Of a stretch of 64,000 nucleotides of DNA, positions 16,556 through 26,023 are shown piece by piece. Positions within the stretch are counted from its first letter, which is position 1; the number at the start of each line of letters is the position of its first letter. Source of the DNA: Streptomyces sp. NA02950 (lineage in GTDB: Bacteria > Actinomycetota > Actinomycetes > Streptomycetales > Streptomycetaceae); contig NZ_CP054916.1 of assembly GCF_013364155.1 (NCBI RefSeq), positions 7,160,001 to 7,224,000 on the forward strand. Direction: 5' to 3'. The translations under genes and the position numbers were made by a program. The notes under the pieces are model-generated. The model was not told the DNA's origin and searched no databases. It worked only from the letters and a program-made list of their open reading frames with translations.

Positions 16556-18211
16556 TCAGCGGACATGGCGGCGGGCCTGGAGCGCAACCCCCAGCGCAAG
16601 CACCGTCTGGGGGTCCTCCAGGTCGCTGCCCAGCAGCCGCGAGATCCGGGCCAGCCGGTCGTACAGGGTCTGGCGGTTGAGGTGCAGCGCGCGGGCCGTC
16701 TCCGCCTTGCGGCCCGCATGCCGCAGATAGACCTCCAGCGTCGGCACCAGCGGCGGCCGGGCCGTACGGTCATGGGCGAGGAGCGGCCCGATCACCCGGT
16801 CGACGAAGGCGGCCAGATCCCCGTGCTCACGCAGTCGCCACAGCAACAGATCGACATCCAGGCTCCGTACGTCGTACCAGTCCCGGTCCTGAAGCCCCCG
16901 CGCCGCGTTGGCCGCCTCCGCCGCATGCCGCAGCTCGGCCCCCGCCGCCTCCCAGCCGACCGCGAGACCGGCGATCACCACCGGCGGCCGTGAACCCGCC
17001 CGGTCCGGCCAGGCCCGCTCCACCGCGGTCCGCACGCCCGCCGCGATCCGCTCGGCGACCGCACCGCGCTCCGCCGCGTCCCGCAGCCCCGCCAGCAGCG
17101 GCACCCGGCCCTCCGGAAGCCGCACCCCCAGCAGCACCGGCACCCCCACCGCCGCCAACTCCTCCTGGAGCGCATGGGCCAGCGCCGCCCAGCTCTCCCC
17201 GCCGCCCAGCGGACGCATATCCTCCGCGAGCCGCGTCACCACCGGCAGCAGCGGGCCGTCGCCCGGCCGGAAGCCCAGCACCCGCGCCTGGGCGGGCGCC
17301 TCCGCCGGCTTGATCCAGCCCTCCGCGAGATCGGTGAGGAAATCGCCGCGGCCCCGGGCCGCCAACTCCTCCTCCTGGCGGGCCCGCAGCAGCACCACCG
17401 CCAGCAGATCCGCCGTCCGCTCGGCCGCGATCCGGTGCACCGGCCCCAGCGGCCCGGCCACCGGCAGCACGGTCAGCCGGGCCCGTACCGCCCCCGGCCC
17501 GTGTCCACCGCCCGGGATGTCCGCGAGCACACTGCCCGCCGGGGGCTCCGGCGGCTCGGCCGCCCGGCGCGCCCGCATCCCCTCCCACACCTGGAGCGGA
17601 TCGGCGAGCCCCGGCCGGGCCGCCTCCTCGCCCGGCCCCGCCGCGTACAGCAGATGCCCGTCGGGGGTCTCCAGGAAGACCGGGTTGGCCGCGAACCGGG
17701 CGAAGTGGCGCAGGATCTCCGGTACCCCGCCGCCGCGCAGCAGCACCTCGGTCGCCTGGCGGTGCACCACATCGGCCTGGCGCAGCAGGGCGTAGTGCTC
17801 GTTGACGATCTCGGTGTGGATCTCCTCGGTGACCGCCACGAACGGCACCTCGCGATGGAGCTGCACCAGCGGCAGCCCGCAGGAGCGCGCGGTGTCCACC
17901 ACCGGCCCCGGCAGCGCACGGAACCGCGCCCCCAGCTCCACCACCAGCGCCGCGATCCCCCGCTCGGCCAGTCTGCGGACGAAGGCGCGCTGCTCGGCCG
18001 GGCGCGGTCCGACGCCGAGCCCGGTGGTCAGCAGGAGTTCCCCGCCGCGCAGCAGCGCCGCGATATTGGGCGCCTCACCCGCGTGCACCCAGCGCACCGG
18101 CCGGTCCAGCAGGTCTTCCCCGGACACGACCTCCGGGAGCCCGCGGCGCAGCGCCGGAAGGTCGAGCGCCCGCGCCACGGTGATCGTCCCCTGGGGACCC
18201 TGCGGTTCCAT
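16556..18211 (-). CDS. PucR-family transcriptional regulator
   Basis: A 551-residue regulator. The N-terminal PucR purine-catabolism-type domain (ALDLPALRRGLPEVVSG to LPLVQLHREVPFVAVTEEIH) is followed by a GGDEF-like middle. A C-terminal helix-turn-helix of the PucR/CdaR class shows LRHAGRKAETARALHLNRQTLYDRLARISRLLG. It acts on DNA in the cytoplasm; the ligand is unknown. It is convergent with the GH64 gene (17 bases between the stops) and shares strand with the downstream-placed GH15 gene, but no purine or nitrogen catabolic genes are adjacent. Confidence 0.9.
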   Translation of the reverse strand: MEPQGPQGTITVARALDLPALRRGLPEVVSGEDLLDRPVRWVHAGEAPNIAALLRGGELLLTTGLGVGPRPAEQRAFVRRLAERGIAALVVELGARFRALPGPVVDTARSCGLPLVQLHREVPFVAVTEEIHTEIVNEHYALLRQADVVHRQATEVLLRGGGVPEILRHFARFAANPVFLETPDGHLLYAAGPGEEAARPGLADPLQVWEGMRARRAAEPPEPPAGSVLADIPGGGHGPGAVRARLTVLPVAGPLGPVHRIAAERTADLLAVVLLRARQEEELAARGRGDFLTDLAEGWIKPAEAPAQARVLGFRPGDGPLLPVVTRLAEDMRPLGGGESWAALAHALQEELAAVGVPVLLGVRLPEGRVPLLAGLRDAAERGAVAERIAAGVRTAVERAWPDRAGSRPPVVIAGLAVGWEAAGAELRHAAEAANAARGLQDRDWYDVRSLDVDLLLWRLREHGDLAAFVDRVIGPLLAHDRTARPPLVPTLEVYLRHAGRKAETARALHLNRQTLYDRLARISRLLGSDLEDPQTVLALGVALQARRHVR

Positions 18212-18280
18212 GGTCAGGACGTTACCCGGCGCGGGCGTCGTGGGCCGGTGGGCGAGGGCGCCCGGGGCCGGTGGGCGCGG

Positions 18281-20095
18281 TCAGCCGCCGTACGCGCCGG
18301 AGGCGGTCAGCCGCAGCGCGGTGTCGATCAGCGGCACATGGCTGAACGCCTGCGGGAAGTTGCCCACCTGCCGCTGGAGCCGCGGGTCCCACTCCTCGGC
18401 CAGCAGCCCCAGGTCGTTGCGGAGCGCGAGCAGCTTCTCGAAGAGCTTGCGGGCCTCGTCCACCCGGCCGATCATCGCCAGGTCGTCGGCGAGCCAGAAC
18501 GAGCAGGCCAGGAACGCCCCTTCATCGCCCTCGAGACCGTCCACGCCCGCGTCCTCACCGGCCGTGGGATAGCGCAGCACAAAGCCGTCGGGGGTGGACA
18601 GCTCACGCTGGATCGCCTCGATGGTGCCGATGACGCGCTTGTCGTCCGGCGGCAGGAAGCCCATCTGCGGAATGAGCAGCAGGGAGGCGTCCAGCTCCTT
18701 GGAGCCGTAGGACTGGGTGAAGGTGTTGCGCTCGGCGTCGTAGCCCTTCTCGCACACATCCCGGTGGATCTCGTCGCGCAGATCCCGCCAGCGCTCCAAC
18801 GGGCCGTCCACATCGCCCGATTCGATCAGCTTGACGGTGCGGTCCACCGCGACCCAGGCCATCACCTTGGAGTGCACGAAGTGGCGGCGCGGACCGCGCA
18901 CCTCCCAGATGCCCTCGTCCGGCTCGTCCCAGTGCTCCTCGAGGTAGCGGATCAGCTTCAGCTGGAGCACGCTCGCGTAGTCGTTACGCGCCAGGCCGGT
19001 CATATGGGCCAGGTGCAGCGCTTCGGTGACCTCGCCGTAGACGTCCAGCTGGAGCTGGCCCGCCGCGCCGTTGCCGACCCGGACCGGCTGGGAGCCCTCA
19101 TAGCCGGGCAGCCAGGTCAGCTCGGCCTCCGACAACTCCCGCTCGCCCGCGATCCCGTACATGATCTGGAGGTTCTCCGGGTCGCCCGCGACCGCGCGCA
19201 GCAGCCACTCGCGCCAGGCGCGGGCCTCCTCGCGGTAGCCGGTGCGCAGCAGCGAGGAGAGGGTGATCGCCGCGTCCCGCAGCCAGGTGAAGCGGTAGTC
19301 CCAGTTGCGGACGCCGCCGATGTCCTCGGGGAGGGACGTGGTGGGCGCCGCCACGATGCCGCCGGTGGGGGCGTAGGTGAGCGCCTTGAGGGTGATCAGC
19401 GAGCGGACCACCGCGTCCCGGTAGGGGCCGTGGTACGTGCAGTGCTCGACCCACTCGCGCCAGAACGCCTCGGTGGCCTCCAGCGCGGCCTCCGGCTCGG
19501 GCAGCGCGGGCTGGTCCTTGTGCGAGGGCTGCCAGCTGATGGTGAAGGCGATCCGGTCGCCGGGGGCGACCGTGAAGTCGGCGTAGGTGGTCAGGTCCCT
19601 GCCGTAGGTGTCCACGTCGGTGTCCAGCCACACGGAGTCGGGACCGGCGACCGCGACCGTGCGGGTGTCCACCTTGTGCACCCACGGCACGACCCAGCCG
19701 TAGGAGAAGCGCATCCGCAGCGCCGAGCGCATCGGCACCCGGCCGCTGACGCCCTCCACGATGCGGATCAGCTGCGGGGCGCCGTCGCGCGGCGGCATGA
19801 AGTCGATCACACGGACCGTGCCGCGCGGGGTGTCCCACTCCGACTCCAGGACCAGTGAGTCCCCCCGGTAGCGGCGGCGGTCGGCGGGCTGCGGTTCGCT
19901 GCCCGCGGCCTGGGCCGGAGCCAGCCGCCAGAATCCGTGTTCCTCGGTCCCCAGCAGACCGGCGAACACGGCATGGGAGTCGAAACGCGGCAGGCACAGC
20001 CAGTCGACCGTGCCGTCTCTGCAGACGAGGGCGGCGGTCTGCATATCACCAATCAGTGCGTAGTCCTCGATACGCCCGGCCACGTGCTTCCCCAT
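18281..20095 (-). CDS. GH15-family glucoamylase/trehalase-like glycosidase
   Basis: A 604-residue intracellular GH15 protein of the bacterial glucoamylase/trehalase group. It starts MGKHVAGRIEDYALIGDMQT, the usual N-terminal block of actinobacterial members, continues with TVDWLCLPRFDSHAVFAGLLG, and carries the hallmark NWDYRFTWLRDAAITLSSLL of the (alpha/alpha)6 barrel. No signal peptide is seen. Some actinobacterial homologues hydrolyse trehalose, so either activity is possible. The ATG at 20095 fits family length; the frame stays open to 20275 without a convincing ribosome binding site. Divergent from pyrG. Confidence 0.9.
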   Translation of the reverse strand: MGKHVAGRIEDYALIGDMQTAALVCRDGTVDWLCLPRFDSHAVFAGLLGTEEHGFWRLAPAQAAGSEPQPADRRRYRGDSLVLESEWDTPRGTVRVIDFMPPRDGAPQLIRIVEGVSGRVPMRSALRMRFSYGWVVPWVHKVDTRTVAVAGPDSVWLDTDVDTYGRDLTTYADFTVAPGDRIAFTISWQPSHKDQPALPEPEAALEATEAFWREWVEHCTYHGPYRDAVVRSLITLKALTYAPTGGIVAAPTTSLPEDIGGVRNWDYRFTWLRDAAITLSSLLRTGYREEARAWREWLLRAVAGDPENLQIMYGIAGERELSEAELTWLPGYEGSQPVRVGNGAAGQLQLDVYGEVTEALHLAHMTGLARNDYASVLQLKLIRYLEEHWDEPDEGIWEVRGPRRHFVHSKVMAWVAVDRTVKLIESGDVDGPLERWRDLRDEIHRDVCEKGYDAERNTFTQSYGSKELDASLLLIPQMGFLPPDDKRVIGTIEAIQRELSTPDGFVLRYPTAGEDAGVDGLEGDEGAFLACSFWLADDLAMIGRVDEARKLFEKLLALRNDLGLLAEEWDPRLQRQVGNFPQAFSHVPLIDTALRLTASGAYGG

Positions 20096-20545
20096 TCGAA
20101 CGGCCGTACAGCCCCGCGGGGCGTTCTTACGGTCTCGGAAATTCTCGACGAGCTCTTGTTCCGGGGGCGTGCTGGTGGTGCCGTGCCGGGGTGGCTCGCA
20201 TGCGTGCGTCCGAGCAGGATACGACGGACAACGATGATCCGTTTGTGTTCGTCCATATCGTGGCTTGCATCTCACGGCCGATCGGGTGGCCGGGTCCCGC
20301 CGGACCCCGGCCGGCTCCTCCGCCAGGCCCGCCGGTCAGGTCCCCGGCCAGGCCCCCGGCCAGGTCACGCAAGGTGTCCGCGCGATTGCGCGGCCACGGC
20401 CGACAGCGGCCGCCCCGGGTCACTGATACCCTGGTAGCCCGTGGAGCGGCGGGCGCAAAACCCCCGAACCTCAGCGACGGCACCCCCCGATTTCCGGGGC
20501 AGCTGCCGGACCGCACCCTCACGACGCGACCACGGGAGCCCCCTC
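20096..20545. other. 450-base divergent intergenic region (GH15 / pyrG)
   Basis: No gene recognised. It must hold promoters for both flanking genes. A short cluster of near-direct repeats based on ccggccagg lies around 20333-20370. I could not assign -35/-10 elements with confidence. Confidence 0.5.
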
Positions 20546-22222
20546 TTGGCCATTGCCGCTAAGCCCATGACGACCAAGCACCTCTTCGTCACCGGGGGTG
20601 TCGCTTCCTCACTCGGCAAGGGCCTGACCGCCTCCAGTCTGGGTGCCCTGCTCAAGGCGCGCGGTCTGCGCGTCACCATGCAGAAGCTCGATCCGTATCT
20701 GAACGTCGACCCGGGCACGATGAACCCCTTCCAGCACGGTGAGGTGTTCGTCACCAACGACGGCGCCGAGACCGACCTGGACATCGGCCACTACGAGCGC
20801 TTCCTCGACGTCGATCTCGACGGCTCGGCCAACGTGACCACCGGCCAGGTGTACTCGACCGTGATCGCCAAGGAGCGGCGCGGTGAGTACCTCGGTGACA
20901 CCGTGCAGGTGATTCCGCACATCACCAATGAGATCAAGCATCGCATCCGCCGGATGGCCACCGACGACGTCGACGTGGTCATCACCGAGGTCGGCGGCAC
21001 CGTCGGCGACATCGAGTCGCTGCCCTTCCTGGAGGCCGTCCGCCAGGTCCGCCACGAGGTCGGCCGGGACAACGTCTTTGTGGTGCACATCTCCCTGCTG
21101 CCCTACATCGGCCCCTCCGGTGAGCTGAAGACCAAGCCCACCCAGCACTCGGTCGCCGCCCTGCGCAACATCGGTATCCAGCCGGACGCGATCGTGCTGC
21201 GCGCCGACCGCGACGTACCCACCTCCATCAAGCGCAAGATCTCGCTGATGTGTGACGTGGACGACGCCGCCGTGGTCGCCGCCATCGACGCCAAGTCGAT
21301 CTACGACATCCCCAAGGTGCTGCACTCCGAGGGTCTGGACGCCTATGTCGTCCGCAAGCTGGACCTGCCCTTCCGGGACGTGGACTGGACCCAGTGGGAC
21401 GATCTGCTGGGCCGGGTCCACCAGCCCGACCACGAGGTCACCGTCGCACTCGTCGGCAAGTACATCGACCTGCCCGACGCCTATCTGTCGGTCACCGAGG
21501 CGCTGCGCGCGGGCGGCTTCGCCAACAGCGCCCGCGTCAAGATCAAGTGGGTCACCTCCGACGACTGCAAGACCGCGGCCGGTGCCCGGCAGCAGCTCGA
21601 AGGCGTCGACGCGGTCTGCGTCCCCGGCGGCTTCGGCGACCGGGGTGTGATCGGCAAGCTCGGCGCGATCACCTACGCCCGGGAGAACAAGATCCCGCTG
21701 CTGGGGCTGTGCCTCGGCCTCCAGTGCATCGTCATCGAGGCCGCCCGGAGCCTGGCGGGCATCGACGGCGCCAACTCCACCGAGTTCGAGCCCGCCACCA
21801 CCGACCCGGTCATCTCCACCATGGCCGAACAGCTCGACATCGTCGCGGGCGAGGGCGACATGGGCGGCACCATGCGGCTGGGCATGTACCCGGCCAAGCT
21901 GGCCGAGGGCTCGATCGTCCGCGAGGTCTACGGCGGCCAGCAGTACGTCGAGGAGCGCCACCGCCACCGCTACGAGGTCAACAACTCCTACCGCGGCGAG
22001 CTGGAGAAGAAGGCCGGCATCGTGTTCTCCGGCACCTCCCCGGACAACAAGCTGGTCGAGTACGTGGAGTACCCGCGCGAGGTGCACCCCTACCTGGTCG
22101 GCACCCAGGCCCACCCCGAGCTGCGCTCCCGCCCCACCCGCCCGCACCCGCTCTTCGCGGGTCTGGTGAAGGCGGCGGTCGAGCGACAGACCGCTGCTCA
22201 GGGGCAGGGCGCCGGCGCCTGA
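20546..22222 (+). CDS. pyrG: CTP synthase
   Basis: A 558-residue CTP synthase that aminates UTP to CTP with glutamine. The N-terminal synthetase domain shows [34 protein letters not shown] and the [11 protein letters not shown] loop. The C-terminal glutaminase domain shows the nucleophile in [10 protein letters not shown] and the His/Glu pair in QAHPEL. I placed the start at TTG 20546 because gggag is 8 bases upstream and homologues have several residues before TTKH; the ATG at 20567 (MTTKHLFV) lacks a binding site. It is followed 79 bases later by a NUDIX gene. Confidence 0.95.
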   Translation: MAIAAKPMTTKHLFVTGGVASSLGKGLTASSLGALLKARGLRVTMQKLDPYLNVDPGTMNPFQHGEVFVTNDGAETDLDIGHYERFLDVDLDGSANVTTGQVYSTVIAKERRGEYLGDTVQVIPHITNEIKHRIRRMATDDVDVVITEVGGTVGDIESLPFLEAVRQVRHEVGRDNVFVVHISLLPYIGPSGELKTKPTQHSVAALRNIGIQPDAIVLRADRDVPTSIKRKISLMCDVDDAAVVAAIDAKSIYDIPKVLHSEGLDAYVVRKLDLPFRDVDWTQWDDLLGRVHQPDHEVTVALVGKYIDLPDAYLSVTEALRAGGFANSARVKIKWVTSDDCKTAAGARQQLEGVDAVCVPGGFGDRGVIGKLGAITYARENKIPLLGLCLGLQCIVIEAARSLAGIDGANSTEFEPATTDPVISTMAEQLDIVAGEGDMGGTMRLGMYPAKLAEGSIVREVYGGQQYVEERHRHRYEVNNSYRGELEKKAGIVFSGTSPDNKLVEYVEYPREVHPYLVGTQAHPELRSRPTRPHPLFAGLVKAAVERQTAAQGQGAGA

Positions 22223-22301
22223 CCGATACGGTGGAACCCCGGGTGCGGGCCGCTCGCGGCCCGCACCCCGGCCATCGCACCGAGAGGACGCTGAGACACC
22301 C

Positions 22302-22928
22302 ATGGGCATCCAGGACACCCCCGAGGAGTGGCAGGTCACTGCCACCGCCACGCCCTTCACCGGCAACAAGACGAGCGTGCGCACCGACGAGGTCGTGATG
22401 CCCGACGGCAGCCGGGTCAAGCGCGACTACCAGGTCCACCCCGGCTCGGTCGCCGTCCTCGCCCTCGACGAGGACGGGCGGGTCATCGTGGTGCGGCAGT
22501 ACCGCCACCCGGTGCGCCGGCGGCTGTGGGAGATCCCGGCCGGGCTCCTCGACATCCCCGGCGAGAACCCGCTGCACGCCGCCCAGCGCGAGCTGTACGA
22601 GGAGGCGCACGTCAAGGCGGAGGACTGGCGCGTCCTCACCGACGTCTACACCTCGCCCGGCGGCACCGACGAGGCGGTGCGGATCTTCCTCGCCCGGGAG
22701 ATCTCCACGGTTGAGGGCGAGCGCTTCGAGGTCTCCGAGGAGGAGGCCGACATGGAGACGGACCGTGTCCCGCTGGACGAGCTGGTCCGCGGCGTCCTCG
22801 CGGGCGAGCTGCACAACACCTGCCTCACGGTCGGCGTCCTGGCCGCGCGCGCCGCGCTGGACGGGGACGGCCTGGACGCCCTGCGCCCGTCGGACGCCCC
22901 GTGGCCGGCGCGCCCCTTCGAAGCCTGA
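22302..22928 (+). CDS. NUDIX hydrolase (ADP-ribose pyrophosphatase type)
   Basis: A 208-residue NUDIX protein, probably hydrolysing ADP-ribose or related nucleoside diphosphates in the cytoplasm. The Nudix box reads GLLDIPGENPLHAAQ then RELYEEAHV, with the catalytic REL.EE intact. The usual Gly near the end of the box is His. The upstream strand VVRQYRHPVRRRLWEIPAGLL matches ADP-ribose pyrophosphatases. The ATG at 22302 is preceded by gagagga. The short distance after pyrG suggests cotranscription. Confidence 0.9.
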   Translation: MGIQDTPEEWQVTATATPFTGNKTSVRTDEVVMPDGSRVKRDYQVHPGSVAVLALDEDGRVIVVRQYRHPVRRRLWEIPAGLLDIPGENPLHAAQRELYEEAHVKAEDWRVLTDVYTSPGGTDEAVRIFLAREISTVEGERFEVSEEEADMETDRVPLDELVRGVLAGELHNTCLTVGVLAARAALDGDGLDALRPSDAPWPARPFEA

Positions 22929-23267
22929 CCGACTTCCCGGCCCACCCTTTCCGAGCTCGCTCCGAGCCAGCTCCGACGATCAGTGGATCCGATGGAGTGA
23001 TTTTCAGCCCGGTCCGCCGGTCGGGAGTGCCCGGTTCCTGACGCGGAGTGAACTACTCTCGTAAGCGCCGAAAGGGCACCCGCCCGCGAAGCCGTCGCGG
23101 GCTGCCGAAAGGCAGCGTGCGGCGCGAGTGGAGCCCCGGAGGTACGAGGGGTCGAGCACGGTCGACCGTCGACAGCGGCGCAGGCGCCCCGCGGGCGAAC
23201 CGAGCCGCACCAACCCCGACCGCGACCGCGGCGGGCTCGTGATGCGCAGGTGGACGGGAGTGGGCCC
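22929..23267. other. 339-base gap between NUDIX and STAND/TPR genes
   Basis: No gene recognised. The second half holds dispersed repeat copy A (23104-23208). The first half has no feature I can name beyond a short AT-richer patch near 22990-23060 that could carry a promoter. Confidence 0.5.
23104..23208. repeat. Dispersed non-coding repeat, copy A
   Basis: About 105 bases align with 55508-55606. The identical core gagcacggtcgaccgtcgac lies at 23154-23173, with further shared blocks gaggggtcgag/gaggggccgag, caggcgcccc and gaaccgag in the same order and spacing. It contains nested palindromes (cggtcgaccg, gtcgac). It lies just before the STAND/TPR gene and has no coding signature. Confidence 0.75.
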
Positions 23268-25835
23268 GTGGCGGAGCAGGCGGTCGACACCGAAGGGGAG
23301 CCACCGGCCCCCCACCAACGCCCCGTGCCCGCACCGGCACCGGGCCCGCGTTCCGCGGGGCCGGGGACGGGAACGGGGTGTCCGGTCCGCTCTCGGGATG
23401 CGGAGTCGGGTACGGGTGTTGCGGGTCCGTCCCGCGCGGCGGGTCCGGTGTCCGGCGTGGCCGAAGCGGAGGTCTCGCGTTCCGCGGGGCCGGGCACCGG
23501 CACGGCGACGGCGGGTGCGGGCCGTGGCCCGGATCCCGTTGCGCGCGCAGACGCCGGGGGCTCGGCCCGTCGCCCGGCCTCGGGCACCGGTACCGGTACC
23601 GGCACCGGTGCGAGCGCTGCGGGCCCGGCCCGCTCCGCGGGTTCGGGCGCCGGGCCCGCGGCGGGCGCTGCTGCCCCGCCCCCGACTTCCGCGCGGCGCA
23701 CCGCCGTTGGGCCGCCGGGACAGCGGCACGGTGCCGCGGACGGTGGGGTGTGGGGCGGGGCCACGCGGGCCGTGTTGTTCGCCGCGGCGGCCACCGTGGG
23801 CCAGGGGTTCGCGGGGCGGCGGCGGGAGTTGCTGTCGCTGCGGGCCGACATCGACCGCGCCGGTCTCGACACCCTCGCGGGCCGCAAGGCCGCCCGCAGC
23901 CGGGTGCTGCTGATCGCCGGGCGCCCCGGCTGGGGCCGTACCGCGCTGGCCGAGGAGTTGGTCCGGCGGCTCGCCGACGACTATCCCGACGGTGTGCTGA
24001 GCGCGCGGCTGATGACGTCCGGCGGGGAGCCGGTGCCCACCGCCCGCACCGCACGCGATCTGCTCGGCGAACTCGGGGTGACCGCCCCGCCGGGGGCGGA
24101 CGAGGACGATCTCGGCGAGGCGCTGCGCGAGAAGCTGGCCGGCAAACGGCTTGTGCTGCTGCTCGACGACGTGACCGGTGCCGAGCAGGTGGACGCGCTG
24201 CTGCCCGACGAGCCCGGCTGCCTGGTCGTCGCCGTTTCGCGCGGTCCGCTGACCGGGGTGCCGGACGTCCGGCCGTGCACGGTCGGCGGGCTCGATGTGA
24301 GCGCCGCGGTCGGGCTGCTGGCGCAGTACGCCGGGCCCACCCGGATCACCTGCGACCCGGTGGCGGCGCAGGCGCTCGTCGAGGAGTGCGCCGGTCAGCC
24401 CGCCGCGCTGGTCCTGGCCGGTGGCTGGCTGGCCGTACGGCCCGAGGCGTCGGTGGCCGATCTGGTGACGCGGCTGCGTGAGCTGCCGCCGTCCTCGGCG
24501 GACGCCGACCCCGGCGTACGGCCGCTGGCCCGCACCTTCCGGCTGGTGTACGACGCGCTGCCGCCCGCCGCCGCCCGGATGCTGCGGCTGCTGGTGCTCG
24601 CGCCCGCCGGGTCGGCCGACGCACATGTCGCGTCCGCGCTGGCGGGATGCTCGGTCCAGGACGGTGAGGCGGCGCTCGAGGGGCTGGCCGGATGCGGGCT
24701 GCTGCGCCCGCGCGAGGACGGCCGGTACCAGGTGCCGGGCTGTCTGGAGCCGCTGCTGCGGGAGCTGCTGGAGTCCGTGGAGCGCCCGGCGGAGGTGGAG
24801 CTCGCCCGCGCCCGGATGCTGGAGCGAACCGTACGGCAGCTGCACGCGTGCCGGCTGGCCGCCGAACCGGTGGGCACTCCGGCTCGGAAACAGCTGGCCG
24901 AAATGCCCCGGCCGCTGCGGTTTCAGTCGTCGGCGGAGGCGGCCGACTGGCTGACGGCACGGCTGCCGGTGCTGCTGGAGGCGGCCCGGCTTGCCGTCGA
25001 GGCCGGTGAACTCGACACTCTGGCCCGGCGCCTGGTGGCCGCGCTCACCCATGCGCTCAGCGCTCACCGGGGCCCGGAGGGCGCCGCACCGGAGCTGTAC
25101 GGGCTGCACCAGCTGGTGCTGGACGTGGCGGAGCGCCGTGATCTGCCGGTGGAGCGGGCGGCGGCCCTGCTCAATCTGGGCGACCTCGACGCCCGGGCGG
25201 ACCGTGTCGATCAGGCGCTCACCCGCTACAAGGGCGCGCTGGAGGCCGCCCGCGAGGCGGGCGACGCGTATACGACCGGGCGGGCGCTGGAGTCCATCGG
25301 CGGTGTCTACCAGGAGCTGGCGGACTGGCACCGGGCCGCCGACTGGTACGGACGCGCCCTGGAGCTCCGGCTCAGCCGCCGGGACGTGGCCGCCGGGGCC
25401 AGGGTGTACGCACGGCTCGGCACCGTCCACGGTTACGCGGGCCGCTGGGCCGAGGCACTGCGCGACTGGCGCGCGGCGGCGGCCGCCTGCCGCCGGGCGG
25501 ACGACCTGCCCGGATGCGCCCGGGCACTCAGCGGTACCGCCCGCGCCCAGGAGCAGACCGGGCGGACGCGGGACGCGCTGCGCAGCTGGGGTGAGGCGGT
25601 GACGGTCGCCCGGGGCTGCGGGGACACCCGGCTGCACAGGGAGCTGGCACTGCGTGCCGCGGAGGCCGTCGACCGGCTCGGTGGCGATCCTGCGGTGGTC
25701 CGGCTGCTGCGGCGGGAGGCGGAACGCGCCGAGGCACCCGACAGGCGCCTCTCACCTGAGGAATCACCGGGCACGGCACCCCCGGAGGCACACCGGGCCA
25801 GGGAGGAAGACGGGATCGACCTACGAAATCAGTAG
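23268..25835 (+). CDS. STAND-type NTPase-like protein with C-terminal TPRs
   Basis: An 855-residue protein resembling the ATPase-TPR part of AfsR-type regulators but without a recognisable DNA-binding domain. Residues 1-165 are low-complexity Pro/Ala/Gly with GTGTGTG runs. The NB-ARC-like core has a P-loop at about 218-225 reading GRPGWGRT, with Arg where the Walker Lys belongs, and a Walker-B-like LVLLLDDV near 295. TPR units span about 630-820 (RALESIGGVYQELADWHRAA, DDLPGCARALSGTARAQEQT). GTG 23268 follows gggag by 7 bases; GTG 23250 is an alternative. It probably senses or scaffolds rather than hydrolyses ATP, which is inference. It lies upstream of ald. Confidence 0.82.
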   Translation: MAEQAVDTEGEPPAPHQRPVPAPAPGPRSAGPGTGTGCPVRSRDAESGTGVAGPSRAAGPVSGVAEAEVSRSAGPGTGTATAGAGRGPDPVARADAGGSARRPASGTGTGTGTGASAAGPARSAGSGAGPAAGAAAPPPTSARRTAVGPPGQRHGAADGGVWGGATRAVLFAAAATVGQGFAGRRRELLSLRADIDRAGLDTLAGRKAARSRVLLIAGRPGWGRTALAEELVRRLADDYPDGVLSARLMTSGGEPVPTARTARDLLGELGVTAPPGADEDDLGEALREKLAGKRLVLLLDDVTGAEQVDALLPDEPGCLVVAVSRGPLTGVPDVRPCTVGGLDVSAAVGLLAQYAGPTRITCDPVAAQALVEECAGQPAALVLAGGWLAVRPEASVADLVTRLRELPPSSADADPGVRPLARTFRLVYDALPPAAARMLRLLVLAPAGSADAHVASALAGCSVQDGEAALEGLAGCGLLRPREDGRYQVPGCLEPLLRELLESVERPAEVELARARMLERTVRQLHACRLAAEPVGTPARKQLAEMPRPLRFQSSAEAADWLTARLPVLLEAARLAVEAGELDTLARRLVAALTHALSAHRGPEGAAPELYGLHQLVLDVAERRDLPVERAAALLNLGDLDARADRVDQALTRYKGALEAAREAGDAYTTGRALESIGGVYQELADWHRAADWYGRALELRLSRRDVAAGARVYARLGTVHGYAGRWAEALRDWRAAAAACRRADDLPGCARALSGTARAQEQTGRTRDALRSWGEAVTVARGCGDTRLHRELALRAAEAVDRLGGDPAVVRLLRREAERAEAPDRRLSPEESPGTAPPEAHRAREEDGIDLRNQ

Positions 25836-26023
25836 TGGTCTCGCGAAAGATTGATGCATTGCAAGGCTAGACAGCGCGACGTCCTTCATTAGACTGGCTG
25901 TACCGCGAATGATGCGGTCGTCACCGGCATGCGGACGCGGCGTCCGGTTTGCATGTCCATGGCTGAGTCTGTCCGGCTGTGACGTTATATTCCGATTCCC
26001 CCCATTCAAGGACCGTGATCGAC

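Noticed and set aside
18281..20275. Longer start for the GH15 protein at 20275
   Set aside because: The added 60 residues are Arg/Pro/Thr-rich with no ribosome binding site, and homologues begin at the conserved GRIEDYALIGD segment.
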